From: Eucalyptus grandis
Lineage: Eukaryota > Streptophyta > Magnoliopsida > Myrtales > Myrtaceae
Direction: 5' to 3'
NCBI RefSeq assembly: GCF_016545825.1
Contig: NC_052612.1
Span: forward strand, 53,241,738-53,305,737
DNA: 64,000 nt
In this document: positions 33,490 through 45,570 of the stretch, in pieces
Layout of the letters: each line of letters begins with the position of its first letter
Position numbering within the stretch: the first letter of the stretch is position 1
The notes under the pieces: model-generated
Databases searched by the model: none
Told to the model about the DNA's origin: nothing
What the model saw: only the letters and a program-made list of their open reading frames with translations
Position numbers and translations under genes: made by a program

Positions 33490-36472
33490 TGTTGACACCT
33501 AAATTTTGACGATCCAATCATTTATTTATTGCATAGAAAATCCCTAAAAAAATATTAATTGCATATATATTCAAGTGCATTTATTTTTAATTTATGTTTT
33601 TTTGCATTTTATTGGATTAGTGGTGAATGGATTCGAATTAGTGATTCTAATATTTAATTTGGTAGGCCGGACTAAGCCCACGAAGCAAATAAATTGGTCC
33701 AAGCCCTGTTTTTTTTTAATGATAAAAATTACCTAAATGGATATTTGAAATGATATTACGGTGGATTTTTGGAATTTAAGAAAATCGAGTTGCAATCTTA
33801 TCTTTAGGCGATAAAATTAGGAGATGTGAAAAATAAATAAAAAAAATGATATTACGTACAAAAAAGAAATTTTTGCGAATGCTGATTTGAAAAGGAAATT
33901 AAAACTCTAATCTTCAGCTTATAAAAAGGTTTTTCACGTACTAGGATTTACACGTATTGAATATAGGGCCACACAAGAGGGCTTTTCTCTCGGTTTTCGA
34001 AGCTTTTCCTTCGTTCTTCTAGAGAGAACAACACAAAAGAAAAAGGAAAACTTGCCTTGCCTTGCCTTAGGGTTTTCTTTTCGAGGTCAAGAGGAACAAA
34101 AAAAAAAAAAAGTCTTTCGGTTATTTGGGGGAAGGAGAAAAGTGTGCAGAGAAAAGAAAAAAAAGAAGAAGAAAAAATAAACAATTGAAAAGACCCCCTA
34201 CTGTTCATCTTCTCCGAGGGTTCCTTTGCTGCACTGTCGGTCCCTGCATTGCCGGTCTCCGGGCTGCGCCGTCGGCCTCCGAGCAGCAACGCTGCCCCGC
34301 CTCCGTCGCCCCGCGCTGCTCCACCAGCCCGACGAAGCCACCGCTGTGCCGATCCGCGACGACGCTGCTTCCCTTGCTCTGTCCCCGACCTGCCCCCGAC
34401 GCCGAGCCGCTCTGTTCTGTTACACGCCTCTTCTGCGAAGACGCCGCCGCAGCAGCAGCAACCCAAGCCGGTCGCCACACCCCTGCTGCTCGCTGCCGCC
34501 TTGTCGAGTTTTCCTCCGCTAGCCCGGTGTCGACGCCGACCGTCCCCCTGACGCCACAGCAACCCGCGAGCCCGCGCCTCCACCTGTAGAGCCCGCGAGC
34601 GTCGCTTCAGCCTGCCCGTCCGTCCGACGTCCCTGCGCGGCAGCCCGAGACCAGAAGACACCGCCGAGTCCCGCCTCACCAGAAGCTGCCGCTGACCCAC
34701 GTCCGCCGCCCTGCTCACGCACGAGCGCTGCCCCGTCCCTGCAGCTAGATCCGACCACCGCGACCTCCGACCATTGACCCGACGCTGCAAACGCCGCTGA
34801 TCCACCCAACGCCGCCCCTGTTCAGCCCGCGCTGACCCGCGACGATCCGGCGCCCCGACAGCTGCCATCGCCTCGCCTTGGACGCTCGCCAGCCTTGCTC
34901 CGAGCTTTTCTCCCGAGCTCCGCCACCTGCTGCCGCCGGAGTTTCCCTGCCGGACCTCCGATCCGCCGCCCCTCACCGGAGCCGGTGACCAGCAGCACGA
35001 GCACAAGCCCTGTTTCGGAAGAAGAAAAAAAAAACAAAAGGAAAAAAAGAAAAGCAAATTAGGTAGTTTTTCTTGCTATTAACTTTATTTCGTTTTATTT
35101 TATTTTTTAGTATCATTGTTCCTTAATGTAAAGATTGAAGCTCCCGACATGAAATTGCTCTGAAATTTGAGATTGATAGTCCGATTTTCGCGTCTGAAAT
35201 CCGACCCGCAATTGCAATAACTTGAAAAATCGCCCATGGGGTCGATCTCCCACTCGAGATTCGATTCGTGATTTATTTAAAAATTGACCAATCCGATCTT
35301 ATGCGTGAGATATGATTCGTTAATTTATAGATATTGATCCTGATTTGCTGTCATATTTGTTGAATCAGTTTTATTCTGTTAAAAGGAAAAATGCAAAAAA
35401 TATTTGAGTTAGGATTATGTTTGTTTTAAAATATTTCTTGTTTTAAGATTATCTAGAATAGAGATTTTATTTCGAATTTTAAAAATCCAAAAAAATGCAT
35501 TCATTTAGGATGTTAGATTTTTTTTTTCATTAATTTAGATTGCACATTTAATTATGTGTCAATTTTAATTTCAAATTTTATAAAAATGAGGAAAAAAATT
35601 AGAGCTATTGCATTTTTTGCACGTCATTGTATATTAGGATAAAATTGCTTGTTTAATTTTATTTTCTAATTAACTATAGGTTTAGATAATTTTTCCTAGA
35701 TAGATTTCATCTTAGGATTATTTAGTTAGGATAACGTTCTAGTTTAAATTAGGATTTGGCTTAACCTAATTCCTAATACAAATTGGATGATATCTTAATC
35801 TAGCTAGATAATTTTTGCATTTTTCTTAATTTTGAATTTCATGGAAAATACCAAAAAATTGTCTTTAGAGTAAATCAATTTCATTCTTTAGGTCATGTTG
35901 CCATGTCATATTATTTCATGTCAGATTAGTAGCATGCATTGCATGATTCTCATTAATTAAGTGAAAAAAAAAGAAATTGCGTATTAATTAGAAATCATAT
36001 ATAGGACTGTTGATGTGAATTATGATATAACAGATACTTTCGTTGCTATGAGGTCCTGCAATTTATTCACTACTTTATCTGGGTATTAAATTGGTGGTTT
36101 GCGCACTCGCATGATCGCCTTACATGTTAGGGAAATAGTTTAAAATTAATTCAAGCTGCTTGTTAAACATTTTTCAAAATAAAAGAAAAAGGTACCAAAA
36201 TGACGTTAGATAAATCTAGTGTAATCAAGACCTCGAACTCATAAATCTCTGGTTCGTAGGAGTAAAGTAAATCTCCGTTACTTTAGTTGGGTTTTTAATC
36301 GACCCACTAAAAATATATTAGTGGCGACCCATAATTAAAAAATCAATTGCATGTTAAGAACTTGAACCTAAAGTCGCGAATTGATATGGGCTTGTAAGAG
36401 CCGAGCTCAATTTAGGTTCAGTAATCCATTAACCAAACCCTAGGTTGTGCACCCAAAAATTTGGTTGCGACA
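33490..36472. mobile_element. Probable solo LTR, about 3 kb
   Basis: It begins TGTTGACACCTAAATTTTGA and ends GGTTGCGACA, the TG...CA form of an LTR. Flanks CATAC (33485-33489) and AATAC (36473-36477) fit a five-base duplication with one change. LINE RNase H sequence continues on both sides, so this is an insertion. A promoter-like TTATAAAAAGG is at 33919-33929, followed by a GC-rich block at 34.2-35.0 kb and an AT-rich tail. No gag-pol and no second LTR are seen. The class is uncertain, perhaps a long-LTR Ty3/gypsy type. Long frames in the GC block look incidental. Confidence 0.6.
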
Positions 36473-39400
36473 AATACAGAAGGTGCACATATGGCTTTTG
36501 CAAATCAGTCGATGGGATTCCTCGATCATTTTTGCAGATCCCAATGATCAATCCTAACATGGTTGTGCTACACCATGAGCTAATTATGTTTATTTTCCAA
36601 GTATTGTGTTGCAATGAGCTTCATTTCTTCGGATTTGAGCTAGTTCTTACCTTTTGATTTGCCTTGTTCAAGTTCCATTTTTGGTGTAACTGAGTCATTG
36701 AGATAGCATCTTCAATAATAAAGCTTGGGTTAAGCTTATGAGCTTAGAAGACCATAGCATTCCTTGTTTTCTAGATTTGCCACAAAATTCTAGCAAATAA
36801 GGCTTTTACTTGCTAATTGGTTGTGGAGGTGCGGTTTTCTAGCATCCATTTGTCTATTTGGATAATTTTAATCAAGAAGGTGTTGACTATTGGCCTAGGA
36901 TCTAACCAAACCTCCTCTGTCCAACCACACAACATGAAGAGGTGCTCCACTGTCTCTGGATTTTGGCCACACAGTGTGCAAATAGGTTCAATATAATCAT
37001 CATCTTTAATTAATTTTCTTTGGTAGGCAAAGCATTATTGCATATGCTCCATATTAGGAATATGATTTTGGGACAAGTTTGTAGCTTCCAAATTTTATTC
37101 CATAAGGATTTCAAAGTTTGATATGACGTAGATGGTTGAGTTCCTAGTTGGCATCTGCCTTGATCTTGAATCCTGTTATAGCTACTCTTGACTTTATATT
37201 CTCAAGAATTGTTTGTTGTCCATAGTAACTTGTTAGGTCCTAAATTCAGATAGAGGAGTTGCTAGTATTTCTTTGACTACTCTATTCTCAAACGATAGCA
37301 ATTTTCCATGCGTCCCAACTTTCTATAGTATGATCTATCAAATTAGTGACTAATTGAGGGTCATTTCAGTTTGAAGAGTCTCTAATCTTACCAAAGAGTA
37401 ACCATGTATCTTCTCTAATTCTGACATTTTTCCCACTACATTTTTCCGACTCAATCACATCACAACCCACAGAAGACTTTGTCATCCCTAAGAAGGTCTA
37501 TGGCATTTGTTTGCATTCCAGAAATCATTTCTAGGAAAATACAAACTTTTTAAAACTACATCCGAGGCTTGGATAAGCTTTTAGGCTTGTTTCCTTAACA
37601 TAACCTTATTGAAATCAGCAAGATCTCTAAAGCTAGGGCCACCACAATTCTTCATTATTTTCAGCATGAACTTTTCTAGTCAACATCTTTCTTTGCTGGA
37701 TTTTGTTTCCACCAAAATGTTGATATTCTTCGTTCAACTGCTCTACAAATAGAAATTGGGATTTTGAATATTGACATGACATATTATAATAGTGCTTAAA
37801 CAACAGTTTATTATGATCTATTTTCCTACCTTTGATATCAACTTTTCTTTTCAACCCTCTAATTTTCTATCCACTTTAGCTAGAACTCAAGTGAACATTT
37901 GCTTTTTAGTTTGACCCCAATTTGAAGGTATGCCTAGATACTTCCCTGTTTTCTCCATACTTGGGACTTTCAATTTAGTCGCTAGATTTAACTTTAGGCT
38001 TTGAGGACAATCCTTAAGCAAAAAAGATAATTGACTTGTTGAGATTTATGGCTTGACCTAAAACAAAACAATATTGATTCAGGATATTGGCTAGGTTCTG
38101 AACTTCAATAATTGAACCATTTAAGAAGAAGATGGCATTGTTAGCAAATAGGAAGGGTGATAGTTTAGGGCAGGTTGAGTTCAATAAATGCCCTGAATGA
38201 TCTTGTCTTCTGGTGCTTTCGTCATAAGGGAAGATAGAGCATTTGCCATAAGAATGAATAGATAGGGGAATAGTGGATCTCCTTGTTTGATGCCTCGAGA
38301 TGGATAAAATGGAGCATAGGATTCTCCATTCACTCTTACATTGAAAAATACCGAAGAGATTACATTTTTTGATTAACAAGACTTACTTTTCACAAAAACT
38401 TAATTTTAGCATATATAGTCACACAAAAAATCATATTCAACCTTATCATAGGCCTCTTGCATATCAAGTTTTAGATTGTAAGGAATTTTCACTTCCTTTT
38501 CCAAACCCTTAGCTAGTGTGGTATCTATTAGACAATGAAAATATTGTCTAGAATTTGGTGATTACTCACAGAAGCACTTTCTTCTTGAGAGATAAGATTT
38601 GGGAGGAAGGGTTTTAGTTTATTTGCCATCACCTTAGCAATGGTTTTATAGTTGAAGTTATAAAGACTAATAGGCATATATTGAGTGATATCCTTAGAAT
38701 TTGTAACTTTGGGAATAAGAGTACTATGAGTTGTTTATCTCAAGATCGAGGGTACTCTGGCTAAAGAAGGTGTCGACCATTTGGAATATGTCTTCATGAA
38801 TCACTGGCCATTGACTTTGATAGAATAATCCATTCAGTCTGTCGATCCCCAAGCCTTCATGGAACCCATTTGATAGACTACAACTTTGACTTCTTCTCTT
38901 GAAATTGGCTTAATCAATCCCTCATTCATTTCATCATTGCCCATTTGCGCACATTGGTCAAATATAGGTTGATAGTTCTTGTGTACAACGATTGGTAGAA
39001 TCTTCTTGGGATGGAGGGATCCCAACTCTAAGTGTTGTCATACAGCCGTAACATGGACATTTTGTTTCTCAGTCTTCTTTGAACTATCGTGGCATGAAAA
39101 TTTTTTGTGTTTTAGTCGTCCCATTTCATCTAATTAATTCTTCTTGTCTCCACAAATGTTCAATGCGTTCAACAACTTTTCTATACTCCTTTTTATTTGA
39201 TTCACCATCTTCACTATTAATCAACTCCATAAGTCTATTTCTCAATGGCTCAATTTATTGGGATGCATTTTGGATTCTTTTCCCACTCCATTTTCCTAAT
39301 TTGGTTGCCACCCTCCTCGTTTTCCTTGCTATATTTGGAAGGTTGTTCTATTTTCACCCCAGGCATTTCAAATTACTTCCTTACATTCATTGTCTCTAGC

Positions 39401-40097
39401 TAATACGCCTCAAACCTAACATCATTTTCCTATTCATTGCATTTGGCTCTAAGGAGAGAAGTAAGGGGCAATGATCCGATCCTATCTTAAGTAATACAAA
39501 AGCTTCCGCATTTGGAAATTGTACCCTTTATGCTAGATTACAAAGGGCCCTATCTAGTCACTTCTTAACTAACTCATCTCCTGCTCAGTTTGTCCATGTG
39601 TATGCACAACCCTTGTTCTCAATATCCATTAAAGAACATGAGTCCAGAGGTTCTATAAATGGCACCATTTTATATTTATTCTCCTCCTGTCAATCAACTT
39701 TTTCCCATTGATATAGTACTTTATTGAAATCTCCTATGCAAAATCAAGGAAAATTGTTGAAAGAATTAATTGATTGCAAGTTTTGCCATAAGCATAGTCT
39801 TTCCTAAAAGGTGGTGGAAGCATGTAGAATTGATATCCTCATTAAGTTTCCATTGCTAAGTACTTTACTAGTAACGTCAATGAGCTCCCTTGAAATCCTT
39901 TTCATTACCATTTTAACTTCTTCATCCCACAGGAGGAGAAAATATTGCCTGCAGCTCTAATTCCAACGTTGACTAATCAGAGTCCACTCACATGTTGCCT
40001 AATGCCACGTTGGACCAAAGTTGATTTTGGAAAATAAAGAAGTTCTTTTTTCTCTCCTATTAGCCCATTGGAGACCCTTGTCCTGTCTCTTAATCAA
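36473..40097 (-). pseudogene. LINE (L1-type) endonuclease, reverse transcriptase, zinc finger and RNase H, broken
   Basis: Read leftwards, the domains come in LINE order. Endonuclease motifs (CAYTWTN near 39.6 kb, then a GSDHCP-like stretch) come first. EEVKVVVYQMGSMKAW follows near 38.9 kb. Reverse transcriptase motifs follow: a KLDMQEAYDKVEYDFL-like block near 38.45 kb, GIKQGDPLFPYLFI near 38.3 kb, and FANNAIFF where active enzymes have F.DD. Next come CTLCGQNPETVEHLFMLC (zf-RVT) near 36.95 kb and the start of RNase H at about 36.5 kb. Multiple stops and frameshifts plus the altered catalytic aspartates show it is dead. ORF1-type sequence at 48-49 kb is probably the same copy, split by the Harbinger element. 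Confidence 0.85.
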
Positions 40098-40480
40098 TTT
40101 GAAAAAGCGTAACGCCCCAGATCCGGTGAGGGCTTGCTAGCCCTTGCTGCAGGTCGGCCAAGGGTTGGCGATCTAGGCGAGGGCTCGCAAGCCCTCGCTG
40201 CCAGTTGGCCAGGGGCCGGCAATCCTAGCCGACCCTCCCCCCTCCGGCGGTAATGGCGAGGACTCGGCCCTCTCATTTGCCTCCCTTCGGCACCCCCATT
40301 TTTTAATTTTTTTAGTTTATTATTATTTTTAAATGTATTAAATAAATTTAGTTTAAATTTAATTTAATTAATTTTTGTATTAATTTTTTTATCATGTCGT
40401 GCAAAATGACATTATTTTGCATTTCTTTCGCCGGAAAATTGCCACATCGGCGTTTTAATTGGATTTTGGCTAGAGTAGCA
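40098..40480. mobile_element. Half of a GC-cored MITE-like element
   Basis: A GC-rich start with repeated GAGGGCTTGC/GCCCTCGC motifs passes into an AT-rich arm ending near CACATCGGCGTTTTAATTGG. Only one arm is present. It lies between the LINE fragment and the left end of the Harbinger element. Confidence 0.35.
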
Positions 40481-40744
40481 CTTAAGAGGGTGCATGACAA
40501 TCACCTATTTTTGTTCTAAAAATAATTTTTCTATTCCATACTTATTTTTGGAATAGAAATTTGTTTGATAAACTTATTCCATTTTTTTATTTATGGAATA
40601 GATTTCTGTTCCAAAAATAGGTTTGGAATAGAAATCAGAAGTAGAAATTTTCTATTTCTGTGTTTCTGGAATAGAAATTAGAAATAATTTTTCCCACAAA
40701 ACTCTCTAAACCCTAATTTCGGTGACTCCCTCATCTCCTTTACG

Positions 40745-41585
40745 ACGTCTCTGCCTCCTCCTCCTCCTCTGCCTCTCCTCATCTCCTCGACGTCGTCTCC
40801 TTCACTAAACGCTCTCTGCCTCTCCTCATCTCATTGACGTTTGGTGTCAGCTGCTCACGAATCCGCCCCCTCACCACGACCCACTGTCCCCGCTTGTCGT
40901 TCGAGCACCCCTCGGCAGCAGATCTTGCGCCTGCACCCCATGCCACTCGTTCCCCTAATATGCCAGACTGCCTAGCATTTGAAACTTGGTCCCTGCTCCA
41001 CCGCGTTAACACCACAAGCCCTTTGCAGTAGATCTCGAGTACCGACGCCTGAGCCGCTTTTGCTTTGCTCCATCTCACCAAAAGCTGCCACCGCCCCGAA
41101 ACCTGACATTAGCAACACCGCATGACGCCCTCTCCTCATCTCCTTGACGTCGTCTCCTCCACTAGTTAGCTCTACCTCTTCCCATCTCCTCGACGTTGCC
41201 TCTCCTCATCTCATCGATGTTTTCTCCTCCACTGGATAGCTTACGAATCTGTGACGAGCTGCTCGCGAATCCACCCCCTCGCCGCAACCCATTATCCCTG
41301 CTTGTCGTCCGAGCACCCCTTGGCAGCAGATCTTGTGCCTGCGCCCCCACTACTCATTCCCCTGCAATGCCAGACTGCCCATCATCTGAAGCTCAATCCC
41401 TGCTCCACCGCGCTGACCCTAGAACCTCTCTACAGCAAATCTCGAGCATCGACGCTTGAGCCGCTCCTGCTATACTCCATCTCACCAAAAGCTGCCACCG
41501 CCCTGCGACCTGACATCAGTAACACCGCGCGACGCCCTCTCCTCATCTCCTTGATGGTGTCTCCTCCACTAGTTAGCTCTGCCTC
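40745..41585. repeat. Tandem duplication, about 415 bases per unit, inside the Harbinger element
   Basis: Units of about 40745-41170 and 41171-41585 share GCTTGTCGT followed by CGAGCACCCC, GGCAGCAGATCTTG, ATGCCAGACTGCC, CTCACCAAAAGCTGCCACCG and CCTCTCCTCATCTCC in order. The block is C-rich on the + strand and has no conserved long frame. Confidence 0.7.
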
Positions 41586-41919
41586 TCCCTCATTTGTAAA
41601 TTCTAGGGGCCCTACTGGATTAAATGCTGTAGTTTTATATGAGTGTATGCATTACTCAACATCTTTGAACTAACAACGTATATTTGTGTAGGATTTTTCT
41701 TCTTTATTTCGTCAAACGAAACTTCTGTGTGACTGTTGTATTTTGTTATATTTGTGTGATGGATTATTTAACATCTCCATATTTCAAATTTGGCTCTTTA
41801 GAATGCCGATGATATAGGCGAATGAATTAATTTTTAGTGGGAATGTTCACTGTTGGTTATTATGAGCAAATAGCTGGGGCATTGGTTGGTGGGAATGTTC
41901 CTTTTGCTTGCAATATATG

Positions 41920-42700
41920 TGTGATGGCCCGAGCGGCGATGCGTGGGGAGGAGGGATGGCGGTGCATCCGCGCCTCGGTCCTCGGACGTGCGCAAAGAAG
42001 GGGTCCCTATCTCACATCGCCTAAGGAGAGAATCTTGGGCCAGTTTATAATGGCTTGGACCCCTTTAACCTGTGTGACGCGTTTCACGTATGCTTCCACT
42101 GCGCTGGAAACAAACCTGTGAGGGGCCCACTTTGGGGTCGCCAAAGCGGACAATATCGGTTTGGGGGAAAGGAATGGCCGAGTGCAATCTTGTCCCCAGG
42201 TGATGCATTTTAAAGCCCGTGAGCACTTAGTATCCAAAGTTGACAATATCACACAGTGGGGCTCGGGATGTTACAAATGGTATCAAAGTAGACTCCCGAC
42301 CTCGTGTGAGGCCACAGCAAGGGTGTTGTGCTCCCAAGGAGGGGAGAGTGTGACGGCCTGAGCGGTGGTGCGTGGGGAGGAGGGATGGTGGTGCATCCGC
42401 ACCTCGGTCCCCGGACGTGCGCAAGGAAGGGGTCCCTGTCTCACATCGCCTAGGGAGAGTCCTGAGCCAGTTTATAATGGCTTTGGCCCTTTTAACCTGT
42501 GTGACGCATTTCACATACCTTTCCGCTGCTCTGAAAACAAACCTGTGAGGGGCCCACTGTGGGGCTTCTAAAGCGGACAATATCGGTTTGGGGAAAGGAA
42601 TGGTCGAGTGCAACCTTGTTCCCAGGTGATGCATTTTAAAGCCGTTAGGACTTAGTGTCCAAAGCGAATAATATCACACAGTAGGGCCCGGGATGTTACA
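41920..42700 (+). mobile_element. Complete TRIM retrotransposon
   Basis: Two direct repeats (41920-42275 and 42349-42700) both start TGTGA(T/C)GGCC and end GGGATGTTACA. After the first repeat TGGTATCAAAGT is a primer-binding site close to initiator tRNA-Met type. A purine tract AAGGAGGGGAGAG precedes the second repeat. The interior is only 73 bases, so it encodes nothing and depends on other elements. ATATG flanks both sides (41915-41919 and 42701-42705), an intact five-base duplication. No 5S rRNA-like segment is visible, so it is not a Cassandra-type TRIM. Confidence 0.88.
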
Positions 42701-43499
42701 ATATGGTTACTTGTAAAATCTTATATAAGGATGATTCTCCTTTAATTTTTTTGTGCATTTTGTTTTATTGATAGTCATAGAACATTATATTAATGTGATA
42801 TCAACATCAAAGTCTATGCGCTTGAACTGGTACACCAATTAATATGGCTCATTTGATGCTCAACTAGTTAAGGTTAAATGACTTCCCATAAAGAGGTTTG
42901 TATGGAAAAATAGATTGAGCCTTTGATCAATAAGCTTGTAAGTTTATTGGTAACAAAGGTAAAAAAAAGGAATAACATACATGCTGAATTCAATAAACGG
43001 ATGGGACTCCACTTTAGTATAGTTCAATTGAAGAAAATGGTCACCAAACTGAAGAGACAGTATAGCAGTTTCAAGAAAATTTTGTCACAATCTATATTTG
43101 GATGGGATAATATAAACAATAAGATTGCTGTGGAGGATCAAAGTGTGTGGGAGTCTCACATCAAGGTATCAATTTACCTAGGTCATTTTGTTTATATTGT
43201 ATTACAAGCTTTGCTTATGTTGCTGACATTTGTTATTATTGTATAAATTCCAGAATAAAAACGAATAGGCTAAATTAAAAAATGATGGGTTTTCTCAGTA
43301 TCCTGATTTATGTATCGTGTTTGGTGGATACATATGCTATTAGGGAGTATGCAGCAGGAAATACAAAAGAAGTGATAGTATCCTCGGAGAGAGATGACAA
43401 TGGTGGTGACGATGGTGATGGTGGTAGTGGTTATGTAGTGGGTGATCTAGAGGAATTTGATGAACAGCTTATTGATGAGGAAGTCTTCATACCTGATAT

Positions 43500-45028
43500 T
43501 AGGGGTGAGCGGTTTTAGGTTCCGGTTCGGTTCCGTCCGGAACCTGGAACCTACCCTCAGGTACATGTTCCTCAAAATGAGGAACCTGGAACCTATCCGT
43601 GGGAACCGAGAACCTGGAACCTACCCCCGTCACGGGTTCAAGGGTCGGTTCCCGGGTTCCAACAGGTTCCTTTTTTTTTTTTTTTGTTATTTTCATATTT
43701 GAACTATAACATATGCGCACGTTACCCAAAAAATCTATAACGTACGCGCACATTACAAAAAAAAAAAAAAAAACTATAACATATGCGCACGTTACCAAAA
43801 AAAAAAAATATAACGTATGCGCACGTTACCAAAAAAAAATTATAACATGCACGCACGTTACTAAAAAAAAATATAACGTATGCGCACGTTACCAAAAAAA
43901 TATAATGTACGTGTATACTACACGGTAACTTTCCATTGACATGTTATCTTGATACATTAACTTTGCACTGAACAACAATAATAGAATATAATTAGAAATT
44001 TCAAAACAAATAACAAACTAGAAAGTAGAAATAAAACACCACTAGAACAAGAATGTCTAGAGGTACAAGTTTTGAAAACAATTTCGATTAAACCCTTAAA
44101 TGAACTCACAAAATTTGGACACATTGTATTTAAGACCTAGAGGTACAAGTTTCATGAAGAAATCATAGTCCAATTCGTTCTGGATTAAAAGATAAAATCG
44201 ATTTACTTTTCCTATTCTCTACTTGCACAGTTTTTGAAACATTTTTGGTTAAATAGGCAAATGAACTACAAAAATTACGAAATTTAAATATGTTGTAGGG
44301 AAGACATGAAGAGAGATATTTCATGCAGAACACATTTCAAAAGAACCTCATACAAAATGATATAGTCCACGCATTGCAACTTACAAGATCCGAACACATC
44401 AGATTGCACAGTTTTAGAAACATTTCCGATTAAATACCCAAATGACCTTCAAAAATTATGAAATTAGATTATGAGATAGCCAAGATCATAAGGTAGATAC
44501 TTCATGAAAACATTGAAGTCAAATTCGTCCTAGATAATTAAATATGGACGGTTAAAATCCCTGTTCGTAGTACCGTAATTCCAGATCTAACCATCTCCAA
44601 AGGACCACGATTTCACCTACCTATTCTTGTTTTTTTTCTCTAAATTTTTGATATGGTGTACCTCAGGATGTCCTTTACAACTTTTGTTAAGAAACTGAAG
44701 TGAAATTTCGACAAAAAGGTTGCCTTACAGTCCATGCATTCATCAAGGGTCGGTCCCAAAATCTCCAGATCCAGTCTTTCCAAAGAATAACGATTTCACC
44801 CACTTATACTTGTTTGTTTCATCCCAAATTTTAGTATGTTATACTCCAAAAAGTCCTTTACAACTTTCATTTAGAGGCTGAAGCCAAAATTCAACTAGAA
44901 CATCACATACAAGTCACTAGAACATCCACGGTCGAGCTTTTTCTGCCCTAAGTAACCGGTTCCGGGACCGGTTCCGAAACAGGTTCCGATTCCTAGAAAA
45001 AAGGAACCAGGAACCACGCTCAGCCCTA
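43500..45028. mobile_element. Non-autonomous hAT element, 1.53 kb
   Basis: It starts TAGGGGTGAGCGG and its inverted right end reads TAGGGCTGAGCGTGG. A perfect eight-base duplication CCTGATAT lies on both sides (43492-43499 and 45029-45036). Subterminal AACCTGGAACC/GGTTCCGG motifs repeat many times near both ends, as expected for hAT transposase binding. No transposase frame is present. The interior carries a minisatellite (43704-43921). Confidence 0.88.
43704..43921. repeat. Minisatellite inside the hAT element
   Basis: About seven units of 30-40 bases, each with TATAAC(G/A)TATGCGCACGTTAC followed by an A run of varying length. The core GCGCAC/CGTATGCGCACG is close to self-complementary. Confidence 0.85.
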
Positions 45029-45570
45029 CCTGATATGACTACTACCTCAAATCGTAAGAAAGACAAGCAAGATAGGACTCCAAATCCTAAGAGGAGGAGG
45101 AAGAGTAACATAAATGATGTTAGTGACATATGCAAAGTCATTCAAGAAATGACTAAAATCAGGATTGGTCAATCAACAAGTGGCTCTGTGACCTCAAATG
45201 CCCCATCAACTGTAGACCCCTACTCCATATCGACCATGGTTGCCATCCTATATGGCATGCTTGATTTAGAGCAGAATCTTTACAACAAAATTGTGAACCA
45301 ATCATGCCTTAATGTCACTTAGAGAGAGGCTTTCATCATATCGCTACTTGAAAGGAGACGTTGACTTCTTGAATCTTTTAAACAAATGTTGAACAATACT
45401 CTATAGATTTATATATTTTGTTTAATTTCACTCTATAACTTATGTATTTGAGATACTTTGGTTTTTTTATGATGCAATTATGAAAATTTTGTGGCTATTG
45501 TTGATTATTATTATATTCATTACTTATATATTGTGTTTATCTTTTTTTTTTATGTGATGGCATAGGTAAT

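Larger units (their letters stand above)
42878..45321 (+). pseudogene. Harbinger ORF1 (Myb/SANT-like protein), interrupted
   Basis: The frame opens with an ATG at 42878, has a stop at 42911-42913, and then encodes a Myb/SANT-like domain of the transposon-associated type: INKLVSLLVTKVKKRN, an FNKR helix, LKRQYSSFKKIL, FGWDNINNKIAVED, VWESHIK. An intron-like AT-rich piece follows, then an acidic stretch ending FIPD at 43.5 kb. There the hAT element at 43500-45028 cuts the frame. Past it the sequence continues MTTTSNRKKDKQ, a basic patch and a C-terminal helical part. Deleting the hAT plus one 8-base duplicate joins the two parts in frame. Confidence 0.7.

Noticed and set aside
33948..35057. A 369-codon open frame on the minus strand
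   Set aside because: It lies in the GC-rich body of the probable solo LTR, is low-complexity (Arg/Gly/Ala/Ser) with overlapping long frames on the other strand, and shows no known domain.
41920..42700. Cassandra-type TRIM
   Set aside because: The LTRs lack any 5S rRNA-like segment, the defining feature of Cassandra.
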